Positions 10,736 to 21,617 are shown, counted from the first letter of the stretch. The stretch: 64,000 nucleotides of DNA from Choristoneura fumiferana (GCF_025370935.1 NC_133500.1:8652187-8716186), one strand, 5' to 3'. The notes: a model not told the origin generated them from the letters alone. Translations and numbers: made by a program.

Positions 10736-10964
10736 TAAAGCTCTAAGAATATTATTTTTCTTTTATTTTTATTTATTTATTTAGGAGAACAACAGCGTTA
10801 CAATTCACCTTAATTCTAAGTTGGAACTGATACCTAAGACCAATAACAGTTACTTCCTATATTGTACAATTGTTAGCTTGGGCTGAAAGTGCAAATTAAC
10901 TTGTTAATAAACTTAATGATATAGGTAAAACTTACCCCCGGTTCACCATCCATTAATTAAATTT

Positions 10965-11037
10965 ATCTGACGGATAAATGTGATTCCGTCTCTGTTTGTT
11001 TTGTTCGAATAGACGGAGACGGCATCACATTTATCGT
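10965..11037. repeat. Short foldback (GATAAATGTGAT stem)
   Basis: GGATAAATGTGATTCCGTCTC at the left pairs with GAGACGGCATCACATTTATC at the right, with a 25-bp loop. Probably a small MITE remnant. Confidence 0.5.
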
Positions 11038-11039
11038 GA

Positions 11040-12678
11040 AACAGCCCTTTAATCTTATAATGTTCGAATTTTGTACTTCGTAATATAGGGCCTGGAACGA
11101 AATACAAACGACGGCACTTCTATATTACCTCTAATTCTGTGACACAAACCTTGTGCCCCACTTTAATAACAAAACCCAGTAATCCATTTATTACATCGTC
11201 CCTCAATCTGTTAATGCAATCAGAATTTGACAGTATCCATTCACCAATCAAGAAAGAGCTCCCAGTTTTGTAAATGACAGACAACCTTGTATGACTTTTA
11301 TTGAATCCCGAAGATCAATTTATACTTGACAACCTTATCAGTAAGGTTTAATTTATATCTGTTATAAAATACGAATATAAACTTGGTATCGACAGTCTGT
11401 GTTCGCATATTCCCTACTTCTGCTTTACGATTGGTCACAGATTAAGAAAATTTGGTTGAGTGCTGTGATGTTCTCGGTTTAGGAAGGTCGGTTGAGTATG
11501 CGGTTTAGTTAGGCTGTGGTCTTTTGTGAGATTTCAGTGTTAGTTGTCATAAATTTGGAATTCAAGATAGAATAATTCGGCAATAAGTTTGTGATAACTT
11601 TACAAGGCTAGGTTTTTGTACACACGGAGATTGAAATGTATGAATATTATACGTATGCAGTTGACTGTACAATCAGTGGCGAGGTGTTAATAGAATTTAT
11701 ATTCTTATCAGCTTCCCAATTTTAGAAAGTTGTTAGTTATCTTCGATTTTGCTTCTGTAACCCAAACCTCACATTAAATTCCGTCATATAAAATAACATT
11801 AAAATAATAACAAATAATTATAATAAAAGGCATGATTAATATGAGAATTTTAGAAATGTATTTGGTTGATGTTCTTGCGCATATTAAAATGGGAAGTGTC
11901 AAATTTTAAACAATTTATTTTCTTTTGTCAACAATCACAATATAATTACACACATTTAGCGCGTCAAAGCTCAAGAGTGGGGGGTCACTCTTTAGAAAGA
12001 GTGTAACGTAATTGTAACGTTACAAAAAACTTTAAGCCTATGTACATAATTTTTGGTAATAAAATGGGTCTGATTTATTTTTAATCAGACAAACTAATTA
12101 TATATTATTGTTAGGAATCTGAGCTATTCTGCCCCGCTTCGCCTATGGAATGCTCCGACTTTACCAACATTCTGATCGATTTACTGTATACTGCCTTCGA
12201 TACAAGATAAGTGGGCCCCGTAATCGGCTTTGCTTGATCGATGTTACGACTGTTACACCATAATGCCCACGACCCAATTTTTCTAAGAAAAACTGGCTCC
12301 GGTTGGCGTCTTCGGTCCCAAGGGTTAACGGAGCGGACGATTTCCATAAGACATTCTTCGCTTTTACCGACTTGAGGTTTTAGGGTATTTGGAAATTGGA
12401 AGTAAATAAAAATTGAAGAATGAATAATAAAACGAAAATGGCTGACGTTTTGTCGTACGATTGAGGCATTTTTAAAATAATTCACATAGTGTTTATTCAT
12501 AAAGTGCAGTTTCCTTTTTTACAAATATCACACAGGTCGCTACTAAGGGCAGGCTGCCTAAGGCTGACTACGTTTCCTCGTCGTATGGCAATGCCAATAC
12601 GTTGACCGAGGAAAGAGCCAACCCACCTGTGTGGAGCGGACAAGATTCATTAAAAAAAAAGGTTAAGTGCCTCTGGAT
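11040..12678. other. Intergenic DNA, no gene seen
   Basis: AT-rich and apparently single copy within the window. The longest open stretch (12111-12500, minus, 129 codons) has no recognisable motif, no splice context I trust and no homologue elsewhere in the window. I do not call it a gene. Confidence 0.5.
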
Positions 12679-12690
12679 GCTTATATGAAT

Positions 12691-12954
12691 TAAGATTGTT
12701 TTTTTGGAATCTTTTTGTATTTTTTATTTCAATTCCAAATTTTTACTTTTACGGTCATCCCGTAAAACCTAAATTGAAAATACAAACTGAAATAAAGTGC
12801 ACAGAAAAAATATGCTATACCGCTACACCACTGATGGTCAGTGGTGTAGCGGTATAGCACGTGGTACGGATTACCGAGGACCTGGGTTCGATTCCCAGTG
12901 ATGGTCTTATTTTTCTGTTTTTTCTGTGCATCTTTATTTCACTTTGTATTTTCA
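12691..12954 (+). mobile_element. SINE-like element of the foldback family SX (264 bp)
   Basis: Flanked by a 12-bp target-site duplication GCTTATATGAAT (12679-12690 and 12955-12966). One end reads AAGATTG...TTTTTGGAATCTTTTTGT, the other TTTCACTTTGTATTTTCA. Inside is a tRNA-like Pol III head (TGTAGCGGTATAGCACG, B box GGTTCGATTCCC). The head is also present inverted (12778-12840: GAAAATACAAACTGAA...CTATACCGCTACACCACTG), so the element folds back on itself about position 12840. Related copies at 14028, 29176 and 49880. Confidence 0.75.
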
Positions 12955-13221
12955 GCTTATATGAATGCTTATATAAGCATACGCATACGTTTAAGGCACA
13001 GCACAGAGTGGATGTTACGATAACGCTTATAGGTAAATGCGTTTGAGGGACCTGGCGGAAGTTCGGAAGGAATCCAGCAGTAAATGCACTATCCAACAGC
13101 TGCTGAATCCAACTCGGATGGGCAGCGTTTCGTGATGTCTTCTCGTCCAATATTCCGCAGTGCCTGATGACTAGAGTCTTCAACCAGTGTGTGTTGCCAG
13201 CGATGACCTATTGCTGTTTTG

Positions 13222-13490
13222 CAGGTGGTAGGACCCTGTGCAAGGTCCGCCCGGATTGCTACCACCATCTTGCTCGCTAATCCTGCCGTGAAGCAGCAGT
13301 GCTTGCACTGTTGTGTTTCGGCGTGGAGAGTAAGACAGCCGGTGAAATTACTGGCACTTGAGGTATCCCATCTTAGGCCTCTAGGTTGGCAACGCATCTG
13401 CAATACCCCTGGTGTTGCAGATGTCTAAGGGCGGTCGTGATCTCTTACCATCAGGAGACCCACTTGCTCGTTTGCCATTAGTCGAATAAA
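13222..13490 (+). repeat. Interspersed repeat family S4
   Basis: Full-looking copy running from GGTGGTAGGACCCTGTGCAA to CAGGAGACCCACTTGCTCG followed by AATAAAAAAAA. An A-rich 3' end after a defined body supports a retroposed unit in plus orientation. Confidence 0.75.
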
Positions 13491-13524
13491 AAAAAACGTA
13501 GTTGGAGAAACTCAGTCACGTAAC

Positions 13525-13775
13525 GAGCTATGGAGAGAGCTATGCTCGGAGTTTCTTTGCGCAATAGAATCTGGAATACAGAAATTCGCCGAAGAACTAA
13601 AGTCATCGACAATAATGAAGAATATGAAAGTTGAAGTGGCTAGCGGGCCACAGTGCTGGAAGAACAGATAACCGTTGTAGGAGAAAACTTCTCGAGTGGC
13701 GCCTATAAACCGGAAGACAAAGCGATGGCAGGTCTCCTACTAGGTCTATTGACTTCACGAGAGTTGCAGTCAACC
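13525..13775 (+). pseudogene. RTE LINE ORF remnant (C-terminal), dead
   Basis: Encodes RAMERAMLGVSLRNRIW, then a frame with EIRRRTKV. It decays into frameshifted versions of the WAGH...RTDGRWG and WRPxxGK region. Same part of the RTE ORF as at 25.4 kb, but without the 3' tail. Confidence 0.65.
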
Positions 13776-14027
13776 GATCAAAAAATAAAAAATCAAAATC
13801 ATTTATTTTCTAACAAATGTGTTTACAGTTGTTGACGAATCCTCCTTTTAAGTTTAACACTTGCATTAGGAGGTATTCGCTCTTTCGTACAAGGTCGTTA
13901 TTATGCTAAAAATAAAGTCTAGAGTTAAATTAATTACAACTAGATAATAAACTTAAAAAATTACAATAGTACCTACATGTTTGTGTTTACGTGTGGGTAG
14001 GTGGGTAGGTATTTTAAGGTAGTAATA

Positions 14028-14503
14028 TCGAAAATACAAACTGAAATATAAATGCACAGAAAAACCAGAAAAATAAGACCAGCGCTGGGAATCGAACCCA
14101 GGTCCTCGGCATTCCGTGCCGCGTGCTATACTGCTACACCACCGCTGGACAACGGTCCAGACACGAATTTCTCCTATGCACCACATATCTCAGCCCGTTT
14201 GTTTTTTATATAGTCACTTAAGCAGCGACACTAGCGACATCTATGATGTAGCCCTCATCGAGAAACTTTCAGCACTCCATTGGAACTAACCGCTCACCCG
14301 GACAAGAGATATCGTTATAAGCAATCAAATTAAGATTTGTTTTTGGAATCTTTTGTATTTTTTATTTCAATTACAATTTTTTGTTACCTTTACGGTCATC
14401 CCGTAAAACCCATACCCATACTATGGGTTTTACGGGATGACCGTAAAAGTAACAAAAACTTGGAACTGAAATAAAAAATACAAAAAGATTCCAAAAACCA
14501 ATC
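14028..14503. mobile_element. SINE-like element of the foldback family SX (476 bp)
   Basis: A 14-bp target-site duplication TTAAGGTAGTAATA lies at 14014-14027 and 14504-14517. The left part (minus orientation) holds the tRNA-like head with a B box (GGGAATCGAACCC reversed). The right part (14338-14503) is a separate palindrome: ACGGTCATCCCGTAAAACCC against GGGTTTTACGGGATGACCGT, with arms extended by the family end TTGGAATC...TATTTTTTATTTCA. One TSD-bounded insertion therefore contains both the head and a foldback of the other terminus. Confidence 0.75.
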
Positions 14504-14519
14504 TTAAGGTAGTAATAGT

Positions 14520-15955
14520 AATATGTATATAGTTTTAAGTTTATAGCAAGCGTGTGTTTGAGCGTGTGTGTGATATATGTGTGGATAAATGAGACAGTAA
14601 ATTCTCTTTCGAGGTACACATGATGCTAATGTACTTGTAAGATTGATTCGGTTTCCTCGTAGCTTTTACCTTTTAACCAAATAGGTAGATATTTGTCTTT
14701 TACAACAGATGGATGCAAGTGGCGAGGTGTCGTTAGGTGTCGTTTATTTAGTGTTTTTTTTTTAAATATAATGTGACAATGTAATTTATTTATTAATCAA
14801 GTGTATTTTGTTTCTATGATGTGTATTTTTATTCTCTTTTCTTTTTGTATTTTCTATGAGTCATGTTACTTGAAATAAATGAATATTATTATTATTATTA
14901 TGACGTTCTAAGGGAGGAGGCCTTTGTTCAACAGTGGACGTCTTCCAGTTGCAAGGAATCGGGATGCACCAAAAAAAAAAAAACCTTTTTGGGAAGTTTT
15001 TGGGAAGAATAGGGTGTTTTAAGATGGGCCAATCAACTATTTTACCGACACTTTGGGCGTCTCCTGCGTTACCAAAATTGTCTCTGGCGTTACCAAAAAA
15101 TCGTACTTCCATCAAGATTATTTCACGGTTTAATAGGTTGAACTTACGTAGGATGGCATGTATTCATGTAAACCATCTATTAAATTACAGAAAAAACATG
15201 TTTACTTACAAAAATCTGCAATTGCTTGAAAAATGTCGCGGACTGATTAGTGTGGGTAAAAAAGTTGATTGACCCAGATACCATTTTCATCGATTTTGAA
15301 TTTACATGAGTATTTTTTTTTAATAAATACGCTGTATGACGTCACAGTGAGACAGCTACGTTCCATTGCCTAGAAAAATTCAGGTCGTACATAACATATA
15401 TCTGTGGCATTACAATGTGACAATAATACAAGCACGGCTTAGGGTCCTAAATGAACCATGACAAACAGTTTTATTTATTTCTCTTCTTTTAGCTTCGATT
15501 ATTCCTATGTTTGTTTAATGGTGTGATAGTAAATAGATATTTTTTATTAAAATCTGATAAGTATTTAAATTCTTTTATATTTACTTGTAACGTAGTAATT
15601 TAATAATTTGTTTTTTAAAAATACATAGGAAATACTCGTATACATTTCGGACTTTACGATAAATGACAACTGTTTAAAGCCGGGTGCGCATCATGTGATT
15701 AAAGTTCTGTCTTTGTCACTCTTTGCTATTATAAGCAGGACAGCAACATTTCAAACTGTCAATTTGCTTTAGACTGTAGACCGGCTTTAGAACTGCCTGC
15801 TGACTGCCTTTGTGCAGGGGTCAAATGAAGGTCATTACTTAAATTTTGTTTATTTAATTCAGTTTATAATATTTTTGGAATCTGATTTTTGAATACGCTT
15901 CACAAAGCCTACGTATATATACGTTGTCAAAAATTGGGACATCCCAATTGCGCTA
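14520..15955. other. Intergenic DNA with LINE tail pieces, no gene seen
   Basis: A LINE-like 3' tail is visible at about 14800-14900 (TGAAATAAATGAATATTATT) beside an RTE-like end (GGGAGGAGGCCTTTGTTCAA, 14910-14945). The plus-strand open frame 14934-15272 starts in that tail and shows no domain. Confidence 0.5.
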
Positions 15956-15959
15956 ACTT

Positions 15960-16150
15960 GCTGTAAGAAAAAGTAGAAGGAAGACGAGGCAGAGGAAGAC
16001 CATGAGTGACCTATTTAGACCACGAGAAAGAGAAAGTGGTTGTCGTGTCGTTTCAGGAAGTCAAACAACTGGCTGAAGACCGTGCGGAGTGGCAATTACT
16101 CGAACAACAAGTATCACGGTTTTAAGTCGAGTAATTTATCCAAAATTCCG
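15960..16150 (+). pseudogene. Remnant of a LINE ORF C-terminus
   Basis: Frameshifted reading gives a GRGRP-type stretch and then VKQLAEDRAEWQLLEQQ, an end I associate with RTE-group LINE ORFs. Too broken to define further. Confidence 0.5.
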
Positions 16151-16327
16151 GCCGCGTGTATCATCGTACGACATTCCGGACGATAATGGTGACAGTCCCG
16201 ATTCCGGCTTTTAGCCGGGTGGGCCGCATCCGGCCCGGTAGTCGCCGCCTTACCCACTTCCGGACGCTTTGAGCAGGCAGGGCTGTGCCAAGGTTTTGGT
16301 AAAAACCCGACTGGCTTATAGAAACGG

Positions 16328-16464
16328 AAAAGAAGAAAACAAGTCTAGTGGTCTAAGTAGAAAAATTTAAGTTCAACAGACGGTACCATTGAACCGACAG
16401 TACAACTGCAATTTTCGTACTTAACAAAGTTCTAAACTACTAGACTTGTTTTCTTCTTTTTGTT
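16328..16464. repeat. Foldback element with 24-bp arms
   Basis: AAAAGAAGAAAACAAGTCTAG is mirrored by CTAGACTTGTTTTCTTCTTTT, with about 90 bp between, and the arms extend imperfectly (TGGTCTAA/TTCTAAACTA). Fits a small MITE. No coding. Confidence 0.6.
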
Positions 16465-17400
16465 ATTTTTTGTAAGGCAGTCAGGTGTTCTGATAAAACT
16501 CACTTTTATGTGTAAAAAAACCATATCAAAATCGGTCCATCCGTTTAAGAGCTACGATGCCACAAACAGATAAACATTGGCGTCAAACTTACAACACCTA
16601 TTTTTGCGTCGGGGGTTAAGAATGAATAAAATATAACGACAGTGAGTGACAACCCTACCTTAAATCCAACATGTCTTTGACGTTGTTAAGATTTCCTGAG
16701 ACGCCCCGCTTTTCCCTTTACAGGTTATTTTCGGATCAGCGCTCTAGGGTTGTCACTACGTAGCACTTACCACTGGAGATGACGCGTTCTCCATTGCCGA
16801 AAATTAACAAGTCATACGTAATAAGTGTCATATCCATATTGGTCGTAGGTAAAGTTTAGCCTTGTATGCGTTTCGAATTTGTGTGACAGTTAGTTATATG
16901 AGTTTAAAATGTTTTAAACTTTTGTTATTTTTCACTTATACCACACATCTGGGGCGCAGCAGGTATTGCATGTCATCGAAACATCCGGTCCTTTGGCATT
17001 CCAAAGGAAGAGGGTGACATCTGGTGCTGCAACTTCAGGACCTCCGAAAGGAAGCTCCCTCCACATCCTCGGACGTGGTATAAATTTTGAGTAATGGTAG
17101 AAAACTAAACAAGTACATCCACGCCTATCAGTTTTTTTCTACCCGTAGCTGATTTACATATAAGTACTTACTCATCTTATATACTCGTTACTTCTCATAT
17201 AAATGAATTATATTTTTTTGTTATGAAACAATCTTTTGAACTTAATGCAACTCCCGTAATATTTTCTCTATTGTAGTCACTCCTCTGTTTTATCTGTCAA
17301 CAGTGGCACGTTTTAGTTTCATCAAACAAACAAAATAAATGAAAACTCAAAAGAAAGACTTTATTTATTTGTCAACAGTCAACAGCACACATAACAAATC
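16465..17400. other. Intergenic DNA, no gene seen
   Basis: Contains a copy of a dispersed block (16500-16620, CCATCCGTTTAAGAGCTACG ... TTTTTGCGTCGGGGGTTAA) that also occurs near 5.1, 21.65 and 54.2 kb. A GC-richer stretch near 16930-17080 has no clear frame. Confidence 0.5.
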
Positions 17401-17401
17401 C

Positions 17402-17616
17402 ATACTAATATTATAAATGCGAAAGTGTGTGTTTGTATGTTTGTCCGTCTTTCATGTCGAAACGGAGCGACGAATCGACATGATTTTTGGCATAGAGATA
17501 GTTTATGGGCCAGAGTGTGACATAGGTAATTTTTTTCTCGAATAAATGCACAGTTCCCGAGGGACCAGCGCGCGATTATCGAATTCCACGCGGATGAAGC
17601 CGCGGGCAAAAGCTAG
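17402..17616 (+). mobile_element. Lep1-type Helitron, near complete (215 bp)
   Basis: Starts ATACTAATATTATAAATGCG and ends GCCGCGGGCAAAAGCTAG, with GAAACGGAGCGACGAATCG inside. The T next to the CTAG end and the short GC-rich hairpin before it (CCACGCGGATGAAGCCGCGG) match the Helitron 3' end. It ends only about 20 bp before the LINE at 17635. Confidence 0.8.
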
Positions 17617-17634
17617 TTTATATATAAACTACGG

Positions 17635-18872
17635 AACCTTTAAAAGAGAAAGGTTTCACAAAAGGCCGTTCGACAACAGATGCAGCCGCAAGTCTCATGA
17701 AGTACATTTATGATGCATGGGAAAATTCGCAAGATGCAATAGGAATATTTTGCGACCTCTCCAAGGCCTTCGATTGCGTGGAGCATGAGACGCTTATCCG
17801 CAAACTTCAACACTATGGACTTTCAGCTAAAGCACTTAACCTGGTTAAGTCTTATCTCAGCCAAAGAATTCAAAAAGTGGACATAAATAGAACGCAGTCA
17901 GCTGGCTCAGCGGTGAAGCTTGGAGTTCCACAAGGCTCTATTTTGGGTCCATTTCTCTTTCTAGTATATATAAATGACCTGCCCCACTTGCTAGAACAGA
18001 AATGTAACATAGTATTGTTTGCAGATGATACTTCTTTGATATTCAAAGTAAACAGGCAACAAGAAGATCCAACCCACATCAATGAGACTTTAGCAGAGGC
18101 GCTAAACTGGTTCACCGCTAACAATTTATTACTAAATGCAGCTAAAACTAAGTGTATAAAATTTTCGTTGCCTAATGTGAGACAGTTTGAAACAACTATT
18201 TCCTTAAACGGAGAGAATCTGAAACTTGTGCATGAGACTGTTTTTCTTGGTCTTACGTTGGATCGTAATTTACAATGGAGCCCGCATATTTCTGGTCTTG
18301 CTGGTAGATTGAGCTCTGCCGCCTATGCTGTACGAAGAATCAGACAATTTACCAACGTTGAAACTGCCCGGCTAGTTTATTTCAGTTATTTTCACAGCAT
18401 AATGTCCTATGGTATGCTGATTTGGGGCAAGGCAGCCGACATAGAAACTATCTTCATTCTACAGAAGAGGGCAGTCCGGTCTATCTACAACCTTGGCTCC
18501 CGAGATTCACTAAGAGAACGCTTCAAGGAGATAAACATCCTCACAGTAGCTTCACAGTATATACATGATGTGATATTGTATACACACAAGAATATCGAGT
18601 CCTTTAAAAAAGTGTCAGACGTACATGATATCAATACTCGTAATAAGCACAAGCTTGCCGTTCCAAAATTCCGTTTACGGAAAGTAAGCAAATCTTTTGT
18701 GGGAAACTGTGTGAGATTTTACAATAAAGTTCCTGTAGAAGCATGGAAATTGCCACACAACTCTTTTAAAGAATACATAAAGAGTGCACTTCTGAAGAAA
18801 GCTTACTATAAAGTTGAGGAGTACTTATGTGATGATGCGACATGGCCTGAACTGAAAGTCGATGAAAATTAG
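17635..18872 (+). CDS. LINE reverse transcriptase, 5'-truncated (Jockey/CR1-like)
   Basis: An open frame of about 410 codons encodes the reverse transcriptase of a non-LTR retrotransposon, which copies the element RNA at a nicked target. The first ATG (17697) lies inside the domain; in-frame residues upstream (LKEKGFTKGRSTTDAAASL) belong to it, so the true start has been lost. Visible motifs: FCDLSKAFDCV (catalytic Asp), GVPQGSILGPFLFLVYINDL, LFADDTSLIF (catalytic DD), FLGLTLD, then the thumb and a C-terminal region ending SFVGNCVRFYNKVP...KKAYYKVEEYL. The endonuclease and any ORF1 are absent. No stops interrupt the frame, so the copy looks young, but it cannot be autonomous. The 3' UTR runs to about 19948. 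Confidence 0.85.
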
Positions 18873-19056
18873 GATGTTGATGTGTGATGTGATGTATTCG
18901 TGTTTGTGTATGTGTGTGTGTTTATGTCGGTGTATAAATAAGTGTTGTGAAGTGTGACTTGGCAGTGTCCCGGCGCATTTCGTGTCTAGTTTCTGGTTCT
19001 GTTGCCGTTGTCCACGTTGCAGAATTTAATTTAAAAATATTTATTGGTTTGACATT

Positions 19057-19702
19057 TGGAGACCTTATACATCTCCATTTCTTTATTTTAATAATTATTT
19101 TAAGTTTTTGACATTGGAGGCTTTTTACACCTCTGAAGATTGTATAATTTGGTTAATTAAATTAGTTTACTTTGACATTCAGAGACTATATACATCTCTG
19201 AATTATTTAGATTAGGAATTTTATTTATTGTTAACTCAGGGACTTTCTACATCCCTTGCTATATAGTAATTTTATTATTAACTCAGGGACTTTATACATC
19301 CCTTGCTATATTTAAGGCTGTATATTGTTAAGCTTATGGATTTTAAACGTGTATATTTTTAGTTTAATTTCTAGTCACAGGCCCGCGACGTCGAAGCTCC
19401 CAAGACGATCCCATAGAGCTTATGGGAACGGAAGCAATACCATGCACTCGGTACCGCTCTGCTTTCAGAGCATGACATGAGTTCGTGTGAGCTAACTTTG
19501 GGGGCGGCAGACGTGAGCTTGCCTTCGGAATCCAAAAGTTTAATGGTTACTTGACCTGAAATGTAAATTTCAGAATTAAATTATTATTATTATAATTTTT
19601 TTTTTTTTTTTAATTTATGACGGTGGAAGCATTCTACACTTCCACTGAACGTAGATTATAGTTAGAGTTTAGTTTTGTAACTAAGGGACCCCATACATCC
19701 CT
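19057..19702 (+). other. Array of seven covarying hairpins in the LINE 3' UTR
   Basis: Seven stem-loops start at 19057, 19115, 19178, 19238, 19285, 19623 and 19684. Every loop is 9 nt, begins with C and ends with TACA (CCTTATACA, CTTTTTACA, CTATATACA, CTTTCTACA, CTTTATACA, CATTCTACA, CCCCATACA). The purine 5' arms and pyrimidine 3' arms change together: GGAGA/TCTCC, AGAGA/TCTCT, AGGGA/TCCCT (three times), GGAAG/CTTCC; the second has wobble pairs. Spacing is 47-63 nt except for one gap. TTTGACATT precedes three of them. This suggests a conserved RNA structure, perhaps a protein-binding site, but the function is unknown. Confidence 0.75.
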
Positions 19703-19794
19703 GTATTATTATTATTATTATTTTGTATTTTCTTTTATTTCATTGTATACTGTAGTTTTTAAGTATTTTATTTGTAATTATTTTATGTTGAAAA

Positions 19795-19950
19795 AATGAC
19801 TTTCTGCCAAGTTTCTTGCGGCGCATTCTTCTTGGCAATGATGGTCTTTCCGAAAGCGCTGGTAGTTTTAAAAAAATGACGTGTAAAAGTGCCCATTGCG
19901 GCCTATTTACTGAATAAATGATTTTGATTTTGATTTTTTGATTTTTAGAA
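19795..19950 (+). mobile_element. 3' terminus and tail of the 17.6-kb LINE
   Basis: TTTCTGCCAAGTTTCTTGCG through GTGCCCATTGCGGCCTATTT to AATAAATG and a (GATTTT)n tail. The same terminal block occurs alone, reversed, at 9033 and 49745, so it defines the 3' end of the family. Confidence 0.8.
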
Positions 19951-20069
19951 GAGCTGACTCACTGACTCATCAACGCCCAGCTCCAAGCCTTGGAACTGGA
20001 TTTTTTTCACAGGTGTTGTTTTTAAAACGTACAACTACCTAATAAAGGAGGCAAAGAAAAAAATCCGCA

Positions 20070-20998
20070 ACACCGCTCCATATTACGTTCTCCCTCCACT
20101 CCGCTATCTAGCTCCGCGCCTCCGCAGCTCCGTTCCGCATTACGTTCTCCCTCCACTCCGCTATCTAGCTCCGCGCCTCCGCATTACGTTCTCCCTCCAC
20201 TCTGCTATCTAGCTCCGCGCCACCGCAACTCCGTTCCGCATTACGTTCTCCCTCCACTCTGCTATCTAGCTCCGCGCCACCGCAACTCCGTTCCGCATTA
20301 CGTTCTCCCTCCACTCCGCTATCTAGCTCCGCGCCTCCGCAACTCCGTTCCGCATTACGTTCTCCCTCCACTCTGCTATCTAGCTCCGCGCCACCGCAAC
20401 TCCGTTCCGCATTACGTTCTCCCTCTACTCCGCTATCTAGCTCCACACCACCGCAACTCCATTCCGCATTACGTTCTCCCTCTACTCCGCTATCTAGCTC
20501 CGCGCCACCGCAACTCCGTTCCGCATTACGTTCTCCCTCCACTCCGCTATCTAGCTCCGCGCCACCGCAACTCCGTTCCGCATTACGTTCTCCCTCCACT
20601 CCGCTATCTAGCTCCGCGCCACCGCAACTCCGTTCCGCATTACGTTCTCCCTCCACTCCGCTATCTAGCTCCGCGCCACCGCAACTCCGTTCCGCATTAC
20701 GTTCTCCCTCCACTCCGCTATCTAGCTCCGCGCCACCGCAACTCCGTTCCGCATTACGTTCTCCCTCCACTCCGCTATCTAGCTCCGCGCCACCGCAACT
20801 CCGTTCCGCATTACGTTCTCCCTCCACTCCGCTATCTAGCTCCGCGCCTCCGCAACTCCGTTCCGCATTACGTTCTCCCTCCACTCCGCTATCTAGCTCC
20901 GCGCCTCCGCAACTCCGTTCCGCATTACGTTCTCCCTCCACTCCGCTATCTAGCTTCGCGCCATTGCAACTCCGTTCCGCATTACGTTCTCCCTCCAC
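20070..20998. repeat. 57-bp minisatellite, about 17 units
   Basis: Tandem units of 57 bp with the wording CTCCGCTATCTAGCTCCGCG, CCACCGCAACTCCGTTCCGC, ATTACGTTCTCCCTCCA. Most units differ by one or two bases (CCACCG/CCTCCG, CACTCT/CACTCC). Some of the first units are shortened. Because 57 is a multiple of 3 the minus strand stays open for 277 codons as a 19-residue repeat (GVEGERNAERSCGGAELDS), but nothing else suggests translation. Confidence 0.9.
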
Positions 20999-21063
20999 AG
21001 ACGGATCTTACACAGTCTGGTGGTACCCGTCAAACCGCGGTAGGTAAAGTTTGCATATAATTA

Positions 21064-21300
21064 TCACGTACCCAGTGCCCACTTTGGGGAAACAAAATTG
21101 GAAAGTGGAGTGCTCTCAGACCCCAATCTTTGACATGTGAAGTCAGTGTCTCCGTCATTACTCTGTATTTCAAGTACAAGAATCGTTACCATTGGTCTCT
21201 TATACGGTGGAAGCATATTCGAGTTAAGAAAAACTCTCCGACATTTCGAGTTCAACATCTCACAAATGACTGAACCAATTTAAATTAAACATACTAGAAC
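21064..21300. other. Spacer between minisatellite and foldback, no gene seen
   Basis: No motif recognised; a short open frame on the minus strand has no domain. Confidence 0.4.
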
Positions 21301-21330
21301 CACTATACGGAGACTCGATTTTAGAGCCTG

Positions 21331-21617
21331 TCTTGTCCAGACGGAGCGTTTTGCGTGCGAGGGCACCCGCGCGTAGACACTTGCGCGTAGACACTCGCGC
21401 GTAGACACTCGCGCGTAGACACTCGCGCGTAGACACTCGCGCGTAGACACTCGCGCGTAGACACTCGCGCGTTCCCCAGGTACTAGCTAGCGACATACAC
21501 CCCGTCCAGATGCTCTCGCGTGCTTCCATAACGAGAGCATCTGGACGGGGTGTATGTAGCTCTAGTACCTCGGGAATGCGTCAGTCCCCTCGCGCGCAAG
21601 ACGCTCCGTCTGGACAG
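21331..21617. mobile_element. Foldback element with nested palindromes
   Basis: Outer arms GTCCAGACGGAGCGTTTTGC (21335) and the reversed GCAAGACGCTCCGTCTGGAC (ending 21615). Inner perfect 26-bp arms at 21493-21518 and 21532-21557 (ACATACACCCCGTCCAGATG...), separated by 13 bp. A 14-bp tandem repeat fills the space between outer and inner left arms. No coding. Probably a foldback-type DNA element; no target-site duplication was certain. Confidence 0.7.
21369..21474. repeat. 14-bp tandem repeat (GCGCGTAGACACTC)n
   Basis: Seven full units plus a partial one, almost identical (the first has CTT for CTC). It lies inside the foldback element and is absent from its right half, so the array grew after or during formation of the inverted structure. 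Confidence 0.9.

Noticed and set aside
12111..12500. 129-codon minus-strand frame
   Set aside because: No domain, no believable splice context, composition of the flanking DNA; treated as chance.
12836..12908. tRNA gene candidate (A- and B-box words)
   Set aside because: It lies in a TSD-bounded SX element, the acceptor stem does not close, and related sequences recur at 14.1, 50.0 and 50.3 kb. It is a SINE head.
20165..20998. 277-codon open frame on the minus strand
   Set aside because: It is the 57-bp minisatellite; the frame is open only because the period is divisible by three. No promoter, start context or non-repeat protein sequence.
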